Origin: Hydrocarboniphaga sp.
GTDB lineage: Bacteria > Pseudomonadota > Gammaproteobacteria > Nevskiales > Nevskiaceae
DNA: 39,127 nt
NCBI RefSeq assembly: GCF_028291725.1
Contig: NZ_JAQGNT010000089.1
Coordinates: 1-39,127 of the forward strand
Direction: 5' to 3'
Every line of letters starts with the position of its first letter. Position 1 is the first letter of the stretch. Positions 1 through 8,990 of this stretch are shown piece after piece. The notes beneath the pieces are model-generated. The model was not told the DNA's origin. It searched no databases and saw only the letters and a program-made list of their open reading frames with translations. A program made the position numbers and the translations under genes.

Positions 1-32
1 GAGGCGGGACGCGATGCAAGGCGCAAAGCGCA

Positions 33-52
33 GCGATACCCGTAGGTATCGC
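33..52. repeat. Perfect 8-bp stem-loop in the gene-free left edge
   Basis: The arms gcgatacc and ggtatcgc are perfect complements around the loop cgta. Weaker pairing continues outward on both sides, which suggests a larger imperfect palindrome or intergenic repeat cut by the window edge. No convincing gene lies in positions 1-208. The stretch 110-190 holds nothing else I can name. Confidence 0.5.
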
Positions 53-208
53 GAGCATTTGCAACGCAGCAGCGCGCCCGCATCGGGTGGACAGCACCGT
101 CGATTTCAGTGATTCAGTGGACTAGTGATCACGCGATGCAGCGTCGCCACCGGAACCGAGCAGTGCAACACCCAGTATGAAGTCCATTGAATGGGAGCCA
201 TTTTAAAA

Positions 209-709
209 ATGAAGCGTACAAAAACTCTGTTGTCCGTGTCCTTGATAGTTTCGTGCTTGTCGATATCGCTGGCCTATGCTCCGCAGGTTTTCAGCGCCGA
301 CAGCGCGGCCCCGTCCGCCGCAGCACCGGTGTGGAAGTACAAAACTCCAAAACTGTCGCGGGCTCAGTTCGATCCCTTGCTGGCCAAGCCGGAGCAGTTG
401 CTGATCATCGACGTGCGCCGGCCTGACGAGCTGACGCGGATCGGCGGTTTTCCGGCTTATCTGAGCATTCAGGCCGACCAGCTGGAGAAGTCGCTGGCCT
501 TTATTCCCAAGGGCAGGACCATCGTCACCGTCTCCAATCACGCCGGTCGCGCGGGTGCCGCCGCGGACCTGTTGGCGAGCAAAGGCTACAAGGTCGCTGG
601 CTCCGTCGGGGTCGAGAACTACGAAGAAGAAGGCGGCACGCTGACCAGGATCGCGGCGGTCGAGCCCAAAGCCGCATCGGCAGCCGTGGCCGCAAGTCGC
701 CAGCGCTAA
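209..709 (+). CDS. Exported rhodanese-like domain protein without catalytic cysteine
   Basis: The protein has 166 residues. The start at 209 follows a GGGAG box (194-198) at good spacing; an in-frame ATG at 191 is a less likely start. Residues 1-30 form a signal peptide (MKRTKTLLS, hydrophobic core, then a small-residue region ending near FSA). The rest is a rhodanese fold: [12 protein letters not shown] is the conserved DxR element, and [23 protein letters not shown] is the active-site loop and following helix. The loop normally reads CxxGxR; here the Cys position is Ser, so sulfurtransferase activity is unlikely and a binding role is more plausible (inference). The tail is Ala-rich. It lies 85 bp upstream of a sulfate-binding protein and may be co-transcribed with it. 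Confidence 0.8.
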   Translation: MKRTKTLLSVSLIVSCLSISLAYAPQVFSADSAAPSAAAPVWKYKTPKLSRAQFDPLLAKPEQLLIIDVRRPDELTRIGGFPAYLSIQADQLEKSLAFIPKGRTIVTVSNHAGRAGAAADLLASKGYKVAGSVGVENYEEEGGTLTRIAAVEPKAASAAVAASRQR

Positions 710-794
710 GCGGCTCGATAGCAGACCAGAGCGGCTCATTTCGGCGCGTTTGCGTGTCGCGTCCTCATCAAGTCTCATTCGGAGAATAACCTTC

Positions 795-1820
795 ATGTCT
801 TTCAAATTGGGTTTCGGGCGATCGCGTCTGGCGCGCCTGGGAATCGTCATCGCTGCGCTGGCGCTGCCGCTCGCCAGTTTTGCTGCCAACATCGAGTTGC
901 TGAACGTCTCGTACGATCCGACGCGCGAACTGTACAAGGCGGTCAACACTGCCTTTGCAGCGGAGTGGAAGGCCAAGACCGGCGACATCGTGACGATCAG
1001 CCAGTCGCACGGCGGCTCGGGCAAACAGGCCCGCGCGGTCATCGACGGCCTGGAAGCCGATGTGGTCACGCTGGCGCTGGCAGCCGATATCGATGTGATC
1101 TCGGAGAAGGCCGGGCTGCTTCCGGCTGGCTGGCAGCAGCGCCTGGCCAACAACAGTGCGCCTTACAAGTCGACGATCGTGTTGTTGGTGCGCAAGGGCA
1201 ACCCGAAGAAGGTCAAGGACTGGGACGACCTGATCAAGCCCGGCATCAGCGTGATAACGCCCAACCCGAAGACCTCGGGCGGCGCACGCTGGAACTACCT
1301 GGCGGCCTATGCGTATGCGCTGAAGAAGAACGGCGGCGACGAGACCAAGGCCAAGGCCTTTCTGGGGGCGCTGTACAAGAACGTGCCGGTACTCGACAGC
1401 GGCGCCCGCGGGTCCACGACAACGTTCGTGCAGCGCGGTATCGGCGACGTGCTGATCGCCTGGGAAAACGAGGCCTACCTGTCGCTCGAGGAATTCGGCA
1501 ACGACAAGTTTGAGATCGTCAATCCCTCGTTGTCGATTCTGGCCGAGCCGCCGGTTTCCATCGTCGACAAGGTCGCCGCCAGGCACGGCACGACCAAGGT
1601 CGCCGAGGCTTATCTGGATTTTCTGTACACGCCGGAAGCGCAGGAGATTATCGCCAAGAACTTCTATCGTCCGATCGACGCAAAAGTAGCGGCCCAGTAC
1701 GCCGGCGAGTTCCCCAAGATCGAGCTGGCCACGATTGCCGACTTCGGCGGCTGGACCAAGGCCCAGGCCAGGCACTTCGCCGACGGCGGCATCTTCGACC
1801 AGATCTACGGCGCCAAATAG
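795..1820 (+). CDS. sbp: Periplasmic sulfate-binding protein of an ABC transporter
   Basis: The protein has 341 residues from ATG 795, which follows GGAG at 781-784; a TTG start at 750 is unlikely. A signal peptide covers about residues 1-31, ending SFA-A. The mature protein starts [15 protein letters not shown] and contains [28 protein letters not shown], both hallmarks of the Sbp/CysP family that delivers sulfate or thiosulfate to the CysTWA permease. [15 protein letters not shown] and the C-terminal [21 protein letters not shown] are also family signatures, and the length is normal. No cysT, cysW or cysA gene follows, so it must work with a permease encoded elsewhere. The next gene is convergent. 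No clear terminator is visible in 1821-1948. Confidence 0.93.
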   Translation: MSFKLGFGRSRLARLGIVIAALALPLASFAANIELLNVSYDPTRELYKAVNTAFAAEWKAKTGDIVTISQSHGGSGKQARAVIDGLEADVVTLALAADIDVISEKAGLLPAGWQQRLANNSAPYKSTIVLLVRKGNPKKVKDWDDLIKPGISVITPNPKTSGGARWNYLAAYAYALKKNGGDETKAKAFLGALYKNVPVLDSGARGSTTTFVQRGIGDVLIAWENEAYLSLEEFGNDKFEIVNPSLSILAEPPVSIVDKVAARHGTTKVAEAYLDFLYTPEAQEIIAKNFYRPIDAKVAAQYAGEFPKIELATIADFGGWTKAQARHFADGGIFDQIYGAK

Positions 1821-1948
1821 ATCGGGATTCGTCGATTCTTCGAAGGGCCGCGCCTCGATGTCACCGCGCCGGCTGAGCGCACGCGGGCGTTCGGCGCGGC
1901 GCAGTCGTTGCAGTCGTAGGCGATGCTGCTGGCGCCGCTGCTGATGCC

Positions 1949-4492
1949 TCAGCGGCGGTAGAGCGCTTCGGCGTCGGCGGCGATCAGCTCGCCATGCAGC
2001 CCGCGTTTCTGCAGGTTCGCGGCATCGCCGGCGATCACGGTCACGGCGCATTCCGCCGGCAGGCAGCGCGCGGCGCAGGCTCGCAGATCGTCGGCGTGCA
2101 AGCCGGCGAGGTCTTCAAACCAAACCGACGCGGCCTGATCGAGCAGGCCGAGACGCAGGCGCGATTCCAGAACATCGGCCAGGCTATCGATGCGCTCGAC
2201 GCTGCCGGCCTGACGCAACACTTCGCTGCGTTGCAGCTGCTCGAGCGCCTGCGGCTCGACGCCGCGCTGGCTCAGCGTGTCGGCGGCGCCCAGGATCTCG
2301 GCGCGCGTATCGCTGGCGCGCTCCGGCGGTACCCAGACCTGAATCTGGTAGCGGCGCGCGCGTGCTCCATCGCCGAGTCGGCTGCGCACGCCGTAGGTCC
2401 AGCCCAGGTCTTCGCGCAAGCGCAGATTGAGCCGGGACGAGAAGCGGCCAGCGAGCAGTGCGTCGAGCAGGTACAGCGCGGCCTGCTGCCGCCGGTCGCA
2501 GGCCGGCAGGTTCCAGGCCACCGTTACCAGGGCCTGAGCGGCTCCCGGTATGTCGACCACACAGCTCGGATTGCGGATCGTCGTGGACTGCGCCGCAGCT
2601 GGCGGTGCGAAGTCCAGGGATGAGGGTGCGGCGCTGCCATGCAGCGGCGGATCGCCGACCAGCAGGCAGACGGCGGTGGATGCGCGGTATTGGCGCCGAT
2701 GAAAGTCGGCAAGGTCGTCGAGCGTGAGGGCGGCGACGCTGGAGCGCAGCCCGGCTGCAATCCAGGCCTGAGCCGGGCCGAGCAGCAGAACCGGCAGCAC
2801 GCGCGCGGTGGCGCTCTCGGCGCGGCCGATGTCGCGGTTGATCGCCGCCAGCTGCCGATCGCGGGCGCGCAGGAAGGCATCGGGGCTCGCGGCGGATTGC
2901 TGCAAAGCGCTGCCGAGCAGCTCGAGCGCGGCCAGGCTGTGCTGCTGCGTCGCCGACCAGGCGAAGCGCAGGCAGTCCGGCTGCGCTTCCGCGATCAGGT
3001 TGATGCCGAGCGCAGTCATCGCGTCGCTCAGTGCCCGCTCCGGCGCCGCCTGCAGCAACGCGGCGGAAAGCTGGGCGAGCCCCATTTTTTCCGGCGTTTC
3101 GAGCGTGCCGCCGCCGGGGAAAATCAGGCGCACTGCCAGCAAGGCCGCGCCGCGCCGCCGCGCGATCAGCAGCGGCAGCCCGTTGTTCAGGCGATGGTGC
3201 TCGAGCGGCGGCAGTTCGGGCTGCTGCGTCGGCGTGTTGATCGCAGGTGGTGTCCGGGCCGGTAGTGCCGGCGTGCCGGTGCGCGTCTCGGGTTCGAGTT
3301 GCAGTCCGTGAGCTCGAACGACCAGCCAGCGCCGGGTAAGGGTCTGCAGATCGTCGGGCTCGATCGATTCTGCCGCTGCATCGGCTCCGAAGCACTCCTG
3401 CTCGATCAGCTGCTCGGCGATGCCCTGGCGGCTGTCCGAGCGCTGCGCCAGATTCTGCTCCAGGCTCAGCTGTCCGCTTTGAATTTCGGTTTTGCTGAAA
3501 CCTGCGTCCAGCAGGCGGCGCCATTCGCCGTCGAGCTGTGCGATCGATGCACGCAAGCCGGCGACGTCTGCACAGCCGAAGCTCAGCTCCAGTTGCGAGC
3601 CCAGGCGTCCATAGCGGTAATGCACTTCGGGCTTGGCGGCCGCGAGCGCCGAGCTGCTCGCGTTCAATCGCGTCTCGATCAATCGGGTCAGAAGCCAATG
3701 CTGTTGCTCGACGAGCCGTGATGCTGGCGCTGGCAGGTTCCAGACGCGATGCAGCGCGAAAGCCGGCACGGGCGCAGCGACCACTCGCCGCTGCGCAGCG
3801 GCCGCGATCGGTGGCGCAGCCGGCCGCGGCTGGCGCGCGCCCGCCGGCAGCGCGCCGAAGTAGCGTTCGCACAGCTGCCGCGCCTGCTGCGCGTCGATGT
3901 CGCCCGCCAGCGCCAGCAGTGCATTGCCGGGATGGTAGTAGCGGCGGCCGAATTCGCGTGCCTCGTCGAGCGTGATGCGGTTCAGGCCGGCTTCGCTGCC
4001 GATGATGCCGTGACGATACGGATGCGCGATCGGATACGTCATCGCCGCGAGCAGCTCCTGCGCGCGGCCGTCGGATCGTTCGCGGTGCTGGCGCAGTTCG
4101 TTCAGCACCACTTTGCGCTGCAGTTCCAGCGTTTGCGCGCTGTCGCTGGTGAACAGCTGCGCCATGCGCTCGGATTCGGCGAACAGCGCAAACTCCAGCG
4201 CCTCGCGATGCACGGTCTGGAAATAGTGCGTGCTGTCGAGCGCGGTGCGGCCGTTCAGATCGTGTGCGCCGGCCGCGGACAGCTGCGTCAGATGCGCACC
4301 CGGCAGATTCGCGCTGCCGCCGTACATCAGGTGTTCGTACAGATGCGCCATGCCGTGGACGCCATCCGCTTCGTCGGCGGCGCCGACGAGGTAGGCGACA
4401 TGGACCGCGACCAGCGGCGCGCTGTGGTCCTGGTGCAGCAGCACGCGCAGGCCATTGGCCAGCTCGAAGCGCGTGCACGGCGCGGCGGCCAT
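1949..4492 (-). CDS. M16-family zinc metalloprotease next to the PQQ genes
   Basis: The protein has 847 residues and contains both the catalytic and the inactive M16 halves. The inverted zinc motif is HLYEH at residues 50-54 (H50, E53, H54), with the third ligand E132 in the NEL segment. N80-G-R-T and D86-S-T-H-Y-F match the conserved substrate strand. The second half (about 420-847) lacks HxxEH but keeps R-LREDLGWTYGVRS, the conserved R/Y region. In PQQ-producing bacteria an M16 protease (PqqF, or PqqF/G) releases the crosslinked Glu-Tyr from PqqA; the position beside pqqABCDE fits that role, but this is inference. Its start overlaps the stop of the response regulator by one base, so translation is probably coupled. 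No signal peptide is seen, so it is likely cytoplasmic. Confidence 0.85.
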   Translation of the reverse strand: MAAAPCTRFELANGLRVLLHQDHSAPLVAVHVAYLVGAADEADGVHGMAHLYEHLMYGGSANLPGAHLTQLSAAGAHDLNGRTALDSTHYFQTVHREALEFALFAESERMAQLFTSDSAQTLELQRKVVLNELRQHRERSDGRAQELLAAMTYPIAHPYRHGIIGSEAGLNRITLDEAREFGRRYYHPGNALLALAGDIDAQQARQLCERYFGALPAGARQPRPAAPPIAAAAQRRVVAAPVPAFALHRVWNLPAPASRLVEQQHWLLTRLIETRLNASSSALAAAKPEVHYRYGRLGSQLELSFGCADVAGLRASIAQLDGEWRRLLDAGFSKTEIQSGQLSLEQNLAQRSDSRQGIAEQLIEQECFGADAAAESIEPDDLQTLTRRWLVVRAHGLQLEPETRTGTPALPARTPPAINTPTQQPELPPLEHHRLNNGLPLLIARRRGAALLAVRLIFPGGGTLETPEKMGLAQLSAALLQAAPERALSDAMTALGINLIAEAQPDCLRFAWSATQQHSLAALELLGSALQQSAASPDAFLRARDRQLAAINRDIGRAESATARVLPVLLLGPAQAWIAAGLRSSVAALTLDDLADFHRRQYRASTAVCLLVGDPPLHGSAAPSSLDFAPPAAAQSTTIRNPSCVVDIPGAAQALVTVAWNLPACDRRQQAALYLLDALLAGRFSSRLNLRLREDLGWTYGVRSRLGDGARARRYQIQVWVPPERASDTRAEILGAADTLSQRGVEPQALEQLQRSEVLRQAGSVERIDSLADVLESRLRLGLLDQAASVWFEDLAGLHADDLRACAARCLPAECAVTVIAGDAANLQKRGLHGELIAADAEALYRR

Positions 4493-5133
4493 CAGACGTC
4501 CAGCAGGCCGTTGCGGACCGCGATCAGGGTCAGCTCGGCCTGGTTGCCGACGCCGAGTTTCTGCTTGATGTTGTACAGGTGCGTGCCGATGGTATTGGCC
4601 GACAGATGCAGGGTCTCGGCGATCTGCGCGACCGACTGCCCATGCGCGAGCTGCAGGAACACCGCGAATTCACGCTCCGACAGCTGCTCCACCGGGCTCG
4701 CGCCGCCATGCAGGTCCTGCACGGCGAGCTTGCGCGCCAGGTCGGCGCCCAGATAAATGCGGCCGGCGGCGACGCTGCGCACCGCGTCGATCAGCTCTTC
4801 GGGCGCACCGCGCTTGGACACGTAGCCCAGCGCGCCGGCCTTCAGCGCGCGCCGCGGATGCGCGGTGTCCTCGTGCGCGGACAGCGCCAGTACGCGGCCC
4901 TCGGGATAGCGCGAGGTGAGCCGGCGCAGCGCCTCGATGCCGCCCATGCCGGGCATCGACAGGTCCATCACGACGACGTCGGGCAGCAGCTCGGCATACA
5001 GCTGGTAGCCGCTCTCGCCGCTGTCGGCCTCGCCGACGATCTCGATGTCGCTGGTGCTCGACAGCAGCATGCGGAAGCCCATGCGCACCATCGCATGGTC
5101 GTCGACCAGGATCACGCGCAGGCGCGGCTTCAT
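4492..5133 (-). CDS. NarL/FixJ-family response regulator with LuxR-type HTH
   Basis: The protein has 213 residues. The receiver domain (about 1-120) has the acidic pair D11-D12, phospho-acceptor D57 in VVVMDLSMPG, T/S position S85 and K107 in GYVSKRG. The C-terminal LuxR HTH (about 145-207) reads LSEREFAVFLQLAHGQSVAQIAETL followed by LSANTIGTHLYNIKQKLGV. It overlaps the upstream kinase by four bases (ATGA) and the downstream M16 protease gene by one base. Kinase, regulator and protease therefore form one operon. A role in controlling PQQ synthesis or PQQ-dependent metabolism is suggested by position only. Confidence 0.93.
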   Translation of the reverse strand: MKPRLRVILVDDHAMVRMGFRMLLSSTSDIEIVGEADSGESGYQLYAELLPDVVVMDLSMPGMGGIEALRRLTSRYPEGRVLALSAHEDTAHPRRALKAGALGYVSKRGAPEELIDAVRSVAAGRIYLGADLARKLAVQDLHGGASPVEQLSEREFAVFLQLAHGQSVAQIAETLHLSANTIGTHLYNIKQKLGVGNQAELTLIAVRNGLLDV

Positions 5134-6485
5134 CGCAGAGGCTCCAGCGGCAGCCGCGCGCGCAGGACCGTGCCGCCGGGCTTGCCGGCCTCGATCAGCA
5201 GTTCGCCGCCCAGGGTTTGCACGCGCTCGATCATGCCGCGAATGCCGAAGCCGCGATCACGCCGCTGCTGCCAGTCGCCAGGGATGCCGACGCCGTCGTC
5301 GAGTACCTGCAGATTCAGGCTCACGTCGTCGGCCTGCAGGCTCAGCGCGATGTGCCGGGCCTGCGCGTGGCGCAGCGCGTTGGTGCAGGCCTCCTGCAGC
5401 ACGCGGAAAGCAGCCAGCGTCACGCCGGGATGGATCACCTCGGGCAGCGGCCCGGCCTGCAGCGTGAACGCGATCTGCGGCTGCTGCGCGCGCCACTCGT
5501 CGACCTGATTCTGCAGCGCGTCGGCGAGGCCCAGATTGTCCAGCGCCAGCGGCCGCAGCCGCGGGATCAGCTCATGTACTTCCGCATGCAGCTGGCTCGC
5601 GGCGTCGGCGATCGCCTTGGCGATCAGCGCGCCCTGCTCGTCGCCGGCGCGGCGCACCAGACTCATGGCCAGGCTGCGGATCGCGGTGACGCTCTGGCTG
5701 GTCTGGTCGTGCAGCTCGCGCGCGATCTGGCGGCGCTCGTCCTCCATGCGCTGCTCGACCTGCTGCGCGATCTCGCGACTCTGCCGCAGATGGCTTTGCG
5801 CCTCGGCGGCGTCGCGCCGCGCGTACAGATTGTCTTCGATCGAATGCGCCATGCGGTTGAAGGCCTGGCCGATCGCGGCGGATTCGGCGCTGGGCAGCGG
5901 TGGCAGGCGCGTGTGGTAGGCGCCGCGCTCCATGCTCTGCAGGCCGAGCAGGATCTGGCGCAGCGGCCGGGTCGCGCGGCCGACCAGCCACAGCACCGAG
6001 GGTTGCACCAGCACCAGGCTGGCGAGGCCGATCAGCAGCAGGCGCACGGTGTCGTCCCAGCCGTCGAGGATCGCCCGCGAGGCATTGGACTCGATCAGCA
6101 GGCTGCCGCCGCCGATCGCGAAGCGCTCCTGCATGCGGCGCGGCCCGACCAGCTGCGCGAACCACTGTGGCGCGTCACGGCCGGCCTTGTAGGTCGACGA
6201 CGGCGAGTGATACAGCACCCGGCCGTCATTGGCGCTGAAGCTCAGCTCGGTGGAGCGCAGCCGCCCGAGCTGCTCGAGGAAGGCCTGCATGCGGCGCTCG
6301 TCGGTGGTCGGGATCGGCGCGGTGGCGATGAAGGCGCTGAACAGCCGGCTGGCGACGGTGTTGCTGGCGGCGACTTCTTCCTTGACGCTGCGACGGGTGC
6401 TGATGACCTGGGTAATCAGCATCGCCGTGATGAAGGCGAGCATCAGCGCCGCGATCATCAGGTTGATCCGTAGCCGCAGGCTCAT
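5130..6485 (-). CDS. Membrane sensor histidine kinase, NarX/UhpB (HisKA_3) type
   Basis: The protein has 451 residues from ATG 6485. The frame stays open upstream to 6641, but those residues are Pro/Arg-rich and have no recognisable domain. Transmembrane segment 1 is about residues 8-27. A periplasmic sensor region follows (28-147), then transmembrane segment 2 (148-168), and a HAMP linker (168-222) containing RATRPLRQI and FNRMAHSIEDNL. The dimerisation/phospho-acceptor box ERRQIARELHDQTSQ places the phosphorylated His at 259. The ATPase domain carries LDDGVGIPGD and RGFGIRGMIERVQTLGG. It overlaps the response regulator by ATGA and is clearly its partner. The signal is unknown. Confidence 0.92.
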   Translation of the reverse strand: MSLRLRINLMIAALMLAFITAMLITQVISTRRSVKEEVAASNTVASRLFSAFIATAPIPTTDERRMQAFLEQLGRLRSTELSFSANDGRVLYHSPSSTYKAGRDAPQWFAQLVGPRRMQERFAIGGGSLLIESNASRAILDGWDDTVRLLLIGLASLVLVQPSVLWLVGRATRPLRQILLGLQSMERGAYHTRLPPLPSAESAAIGQAFNRMAHSIEDNLYARRDAAEAQSHLRQSREIAQQVEQRMEDERRQIARELHDQTSQSVTAIRSLAMSLVRRAGDEQGALIAKAIADAASQLHAEVHELIPRLRPLALDNLGLADALQNQVDEWRAQQPQIAFTLQAGPLPEVIHPGVTLAAFRVLQEACTNALRHAQARHIALSLQADDVSLNLQVLDDGVGIPGDWQQRRDRGFGIRGMIERVQTLGGELLIEAGKPGGTVLRARLPLEPLR

Positions 6486-6743
6486 GCCCGCGCCGCCGTC
6501 TCGGATGCGCGGGTCTGGGCTCGCTGGGCTGGGCGGTGGCAGTCGGTCATGGCTGCGCATGCTAAGCCCAAGCGCGGCGGCCGGGGGAGGGGGCCGTCGC
6601 GGCCCGCGGCAAACTACAGAAAATCGTGAGCGACAACTCATGGGGATCGCGACGCGCCGGCACGGCCCTGCCCCGCAGACTCGGTTGGCGGTCGCTGCTC
6701 AAGGCGCCGCTTCCGTCCCTTGAAAAACCTGGAGGCAAGACTG
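6486..6743. promoter_or_regulatory. Divergent control region between the kinase operon and pqqA
   Basis: These 258 bp separate two divergent operons and must hold both promoters. I see a G-rich run (about 6584-6597) and the strong ribosome-binding site GGAGG at 6731-6735, eight bases before pqqA. No sigma-70 boxes or dyad operator stand out, so I do not call individual sites. Confidence 0.45.
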
Positions 6744-6824
6744 ATGAAGATGAAATGGGAAACCCCCGCCGCTCGCGACCTGCGGTTCGGTTTCGAAATC
6801 ACGATGTACATTGCCAACCGTTGA
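6744..6824 (+). CDS. pqqA: PqqA, precursor peptide of PQQ
   Basis: This 26-residue peptide begins MKMKWETPAARDLRFG. It contains Glu18 and Tyr22 in the E-I-T-M-Y pattern, the two residues that PqqE crosslinks and that become the PQQ skeleton. Length, the N-terminal KW-E-TP start and the E-x3-Y spacing match the family. The ribosome-binding site GGAGG (6731-6735) has ideal spacing. A terminator-like hairpin follows at 6848-6880, so pqqA can be made in excess over pqqBCDE, as is common for this precursor. Confidence 0.96.
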   Translation: MKMKWETPAARDLRFGFEITMYIANR

Positions 6825-6847
6825 GCGGCAAGCGTTGAGCGATGTGA

Positions 6848-6880
6848 ACGGCCGCCGGCGCTTTGTCGCCGGCCGTTTTT
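6848..6880 (+). terminator. Rho-independent-type terminator/attenuator after pqqA
   Basis: A GC-rich hairpin, acggcc(gcc)ggcg / loop ctttgt / cgccggccgt, with a 3-nt bulge, runs directly into a T tract (6876-6880). It sits 24 bp after the pqqA stop and 200 bp before pqqB. It probably limits read-through into pqqBCDE. Confidence 0.75.
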
Positions 6881-6930
6881 GGTTGTAGAGCTGAACCCCC
6901 AAAGAAGGGTCTGCGCAGGCCTTGAAGTCT

Positions 6931-7010
6931 CAATCGCGGTCAAGGACCGCTCCTACAGTTGCGTATCACCGGTGCGTGAGGCCTGTAGCAGCGGTCCTTG
7001 ACCGCGATTG
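6931..7010. repeat. Inverted pair of GTAG-type REP palindromes between pqqA and pqqB
   Basis: The arms 6931-6958 and 6983-7010 are 28 nt each and complementary at 27 of 28 positions around a 24-nt spacer. Each arm is itself a REP unit: GTAG-GA (GTAG-CA in the other arm) followed by the stem gcggtc-ctt-gaccgc. GTAG-headed REPs of this form are known in Xanthomonadales and Pseudomonas (for example SMAG repeats of Stenotrophomonas). As RNA the pair could fold into one long hairpin in the pqqA-pqqB spacer. Confidence 0.85.
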
Positions 7011-7078
7011 CGGATCTGCGCAGCGTTTCCCTAAAACAATAGCCGGCCATGACGGCCGCAGATCGGAGGCAGAGGCGT

Positions 7079-7996
7079 ATGCGCGTCCACGTGCTGGGCT
7101 CGGCCGCCGGTGGTGGCTTTCCTCAATGGAACTGCAACTGCCGCAATTGCGACGGCCTGCGCCGTGGCACGCTCAAGGCGCGCCGGCGCACGCAGTCGTC
7201 GATCGCGCTCAGCGACGACGGCGCGCGCTGGCTGCTGTGCAATGCCTCGCCCGACATCCTGCAGCAGCTGCAGGATTTCCCGGCGCTGCAGCCGGCACGG
7301 GCGCTGCGCGATACCGCGATCGCGGCGCTGCTGCTGATCGACGCGCAGATCGACCACAGCACCGGCCTGTACATGCTGCGCGAGCATCGCCAGCCTCTAG
7401 CGCTGTGGTGCACGACGCCGGTCTTTGAGGATCTGACGCGCGGCAATCCGATCCTGGATCTGCTCAAGCATTACTGCGGCATCGACCGGCATGAGATCCC
7501 GCTGGACGCACGGCCTTTCGATATCGCGCCGATGCCGGGCCTGCAGTTCACCGCGATCCCGCTGCGCAGCAACGCGCCGCCGTATTCGCCGCATCGCGAC
7601 CGGCCGGTGCCTGGCGACAACATCGGCCTGCTGGTGCAGAGCCGCGACAGCGGCCGCCGGCTGTTCTACGCACCGGGCCTGGGCGAGATCGAGCCGCCGG
7701 TCTGGGAGGCGATGCGCAGCGCCGACGTGGTGCTGATCGACGGCACCTGCTGGCGTGACGACGAGCTGGTGGCGCTCGGCGCGTCGAAGAAAACCGCGCG
7801 CGACATGGGCCACCTGCCGCAGACCGGCGCGGGCGGCATGGTCGAGTGGCTGGCCGAGCTGCCTTCGAGAACGCGGCGCATCCTGATCCACATCAACAAC
7901 ACCAATCCCATCCTCGACGAAGACAGTGCCGAGTTCGCGCAGCTGCGCGCGGCCGGTGTCGAAGTCGCCTGGGACGGCATGGACATCGAGCTATGA
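7079..7996 (+). CDS. pqqB: PqqB, PQQ biosynthesis metallo-beta-lactamase-fold protein
   Basis: The protein has 305 residues. ATG 7079 follows GGAGG at 7065-7069; the frame is open from 7049 but the conserved N-terminus [19 protein letters not shown] fixes the start. The family Cys cluster is C19-N-C21-R-N-C24, which binds structural zinc. The metal site of the beta-lactamase fold is present in [13 protein letters not shown], and GDNIGLLV and [10 protein letters not shown] are also diagnostic. PqqB is thought to act as a hydroxylase on the Glu-Tyr intermediate after PqqE and the protease. Its stop overlaps the pqqC start (ATGA). Confidence 0.97.
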   Translation: MRVHVLGSAAGGGFPQWNCNCRNCDGLRRGTLKARRRTQSSIALSDDGARWLLCNASPDILQQLQDFPALQPARALRDTAIAALLLIDAQIDHSTGLYMLREHRQPLALWCTTPVFEDLTRGNPILDLLKHYCGIDRHEIPLDARPFDIAPMPGLQFTAIPLRSNAPPYSPHRDRPVPGDNIGLLVQSRDSGRRLFYAPGLGEIEPPVWEAMRSADVVLIDGTCWRDDELVALGASKKTARDMGHLPQTGAGGMVEWLAELPSRTRRILIHINNTNPILDEDSAEFAQLRAAGVEVAWDGMDIEL

Positions 7997-8703
7997 ACAG
8001 CAGCGTCGCGATAGCGATGGACACCGCGGCGGATCTGGAAGCGCAGCTGCGCTCGCAGGGCAGCGCTTACCACATCCACCATCCATTCAACCGCATGCTC
8101 AACGAGGGCCGCGCAACGCCGGCGCAGATCCGCGGCTGGGTCGCGAACCGCTACTACTACCAGATCTCGATCCCGATCAAGGACGCCGCGATTCTCGCCA
8201 ACTGCCCGGACCGGCAGATGCGCCGCGAATGGATCCAGCGCATCCTCGATCACGATGGCTACGGCGACGACGAAGGTGGCATCGAGGCCTGGACGCGTCT
8301 GGCGCTGGCAGTCGGCCTGCGCCGCGACGAGCTTGAAGACCTGCGCCATGTGCTGCCGGCGGTGCGCTTCGCCGTCGACGCTTACGTGAACTTCGCGCGG
8401 CGCGCGCCCTGGCAGGAGGCGATGTGCTCCTCGCTGACCGAGCTGTTCGCGCCCAACATTCACAAGGAGCGGCTCGCCAACTGGCCGCAGCATTATCCGT
8501 GGATCGATCTCGACGGGTTGCAGTATTTCCGCAAGCGGCTCAGCGAGGCACGGCGCGATGTCGACCACGGGCTGCGCGTGACGCTGGAGTATTTTCAAGG
8601 TCCACAGGCGCGGCAGCGCGCATTGGAAATCCTGAAGTTCAAGCTCGACATCCTGTGGGCGATGAACGATGCGCTGGCGCAGGCCTACGGTGTGCAATCG
8701 TGA
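7993..8703 (+). CDS. pqqC: PqqC, pyrroloquinoline-quinone synthase
   Basis: The protein has 236 residues. The ATG at 7993 overlaps the pqqB stop by four bases. PqqC is a cofactor-less oxidase of the heme-oxygenase-like all-helical fold and catalyses the final ring closure and eight-electron oxidation to PQQ. Family segments seen are [14 protein letters not shown] near the N-terminus, [23 protein letters not shown], the [10 protein letters not shown] helix and HYPWID, then [17 protein letters not shown]. Length is slightly below the usual 240-250. It overlaps pqqD (GTGA). Confidence 0.97.
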   Translation: MNSSVAIAMDTAADLEAQLRSQGSAYHIHHPFNRMLNEGRATPAQIRGWVANRYYYQISIPIKDAAILANCPDRQMRREWIQRILDHDGYGDDEGGIEAWTRLALAVGLRRDELEDLRHVLPAVRFAVDAYVNFARRAPWQEAMCSSLTELFAPNIHKERLANWPQHYPWIDLDGLQYFRKRLSEARRDVDHGLRVTLEYFQGPQARQRALEILKFKLDILWAMNDALAQAYGVQS

Positions 8704-8990
8704 GCGCGGCGATCGACGCCGCATTGCTGCTCGACGCGCGGCCGCGCATCGCCCGCGGCCTGCGGCTGCAGTGGGAGCCGGCGCAGGACGCGCACGTGCT
8801 GCTGTATCCCGAGGGCATGGTCCAGCTCAATGCCAGCGCCGGAGAAATCCTGAAGCGCTGCGACGGCGAGCGCGACGTGACGGCGATCGTCGCCGAGCTC
8901 GAGCAGGCCTTCGAGGTCGAGGATCTGCAGCAGGACGTGCTCGCGTTTCTGCAGCTGGCGACCGCGCAGCGCTGGATAGAAGGCCTGTGA
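8700..8990 (+). CDS. pqqD: PqqD, PqqA-binding peptide chaperone
   Basis: The protein has 96 residues from GTG 8700, which overlaps the pqqC TGA. PqqD binds PqqA and presents it to PqqE. The sequence carries the family pattern: [21 protein letters not shown], then [28 protein letters not shown], and a C-terminal helix with [14 protein letters not shown]. The frame upstream belongs to pqqC on another phase, so no earlier start is sensible. Its stop overlaps the GTG of pqqE. Confidence 0.95.
   Translation: MSAAIDAALLLDARPRIARGLRLQWEPAQDAHVLLYPEGMVQLNASAGEILKRCDGERDVTAIVAELEQAFEVEDLQQDVLAFLQLATAQRWIEGL

Noticed and set aside
2184..4478. 764-codon minus-strand frame within the M16 gene
   Set aside because: Alternate frame, Arg/Ala-rich and without motifs, while the overlapping frame has HxxEH and full-length M16 similarity.
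5217..6473. Long plus-strand open frame across the kinase gene
   Set aside because: It is opposite to an intact histidine kinase with all motifs. Its Gln/Arg/Ala-rich content is typical of antisense shadows in high-GC DNA.
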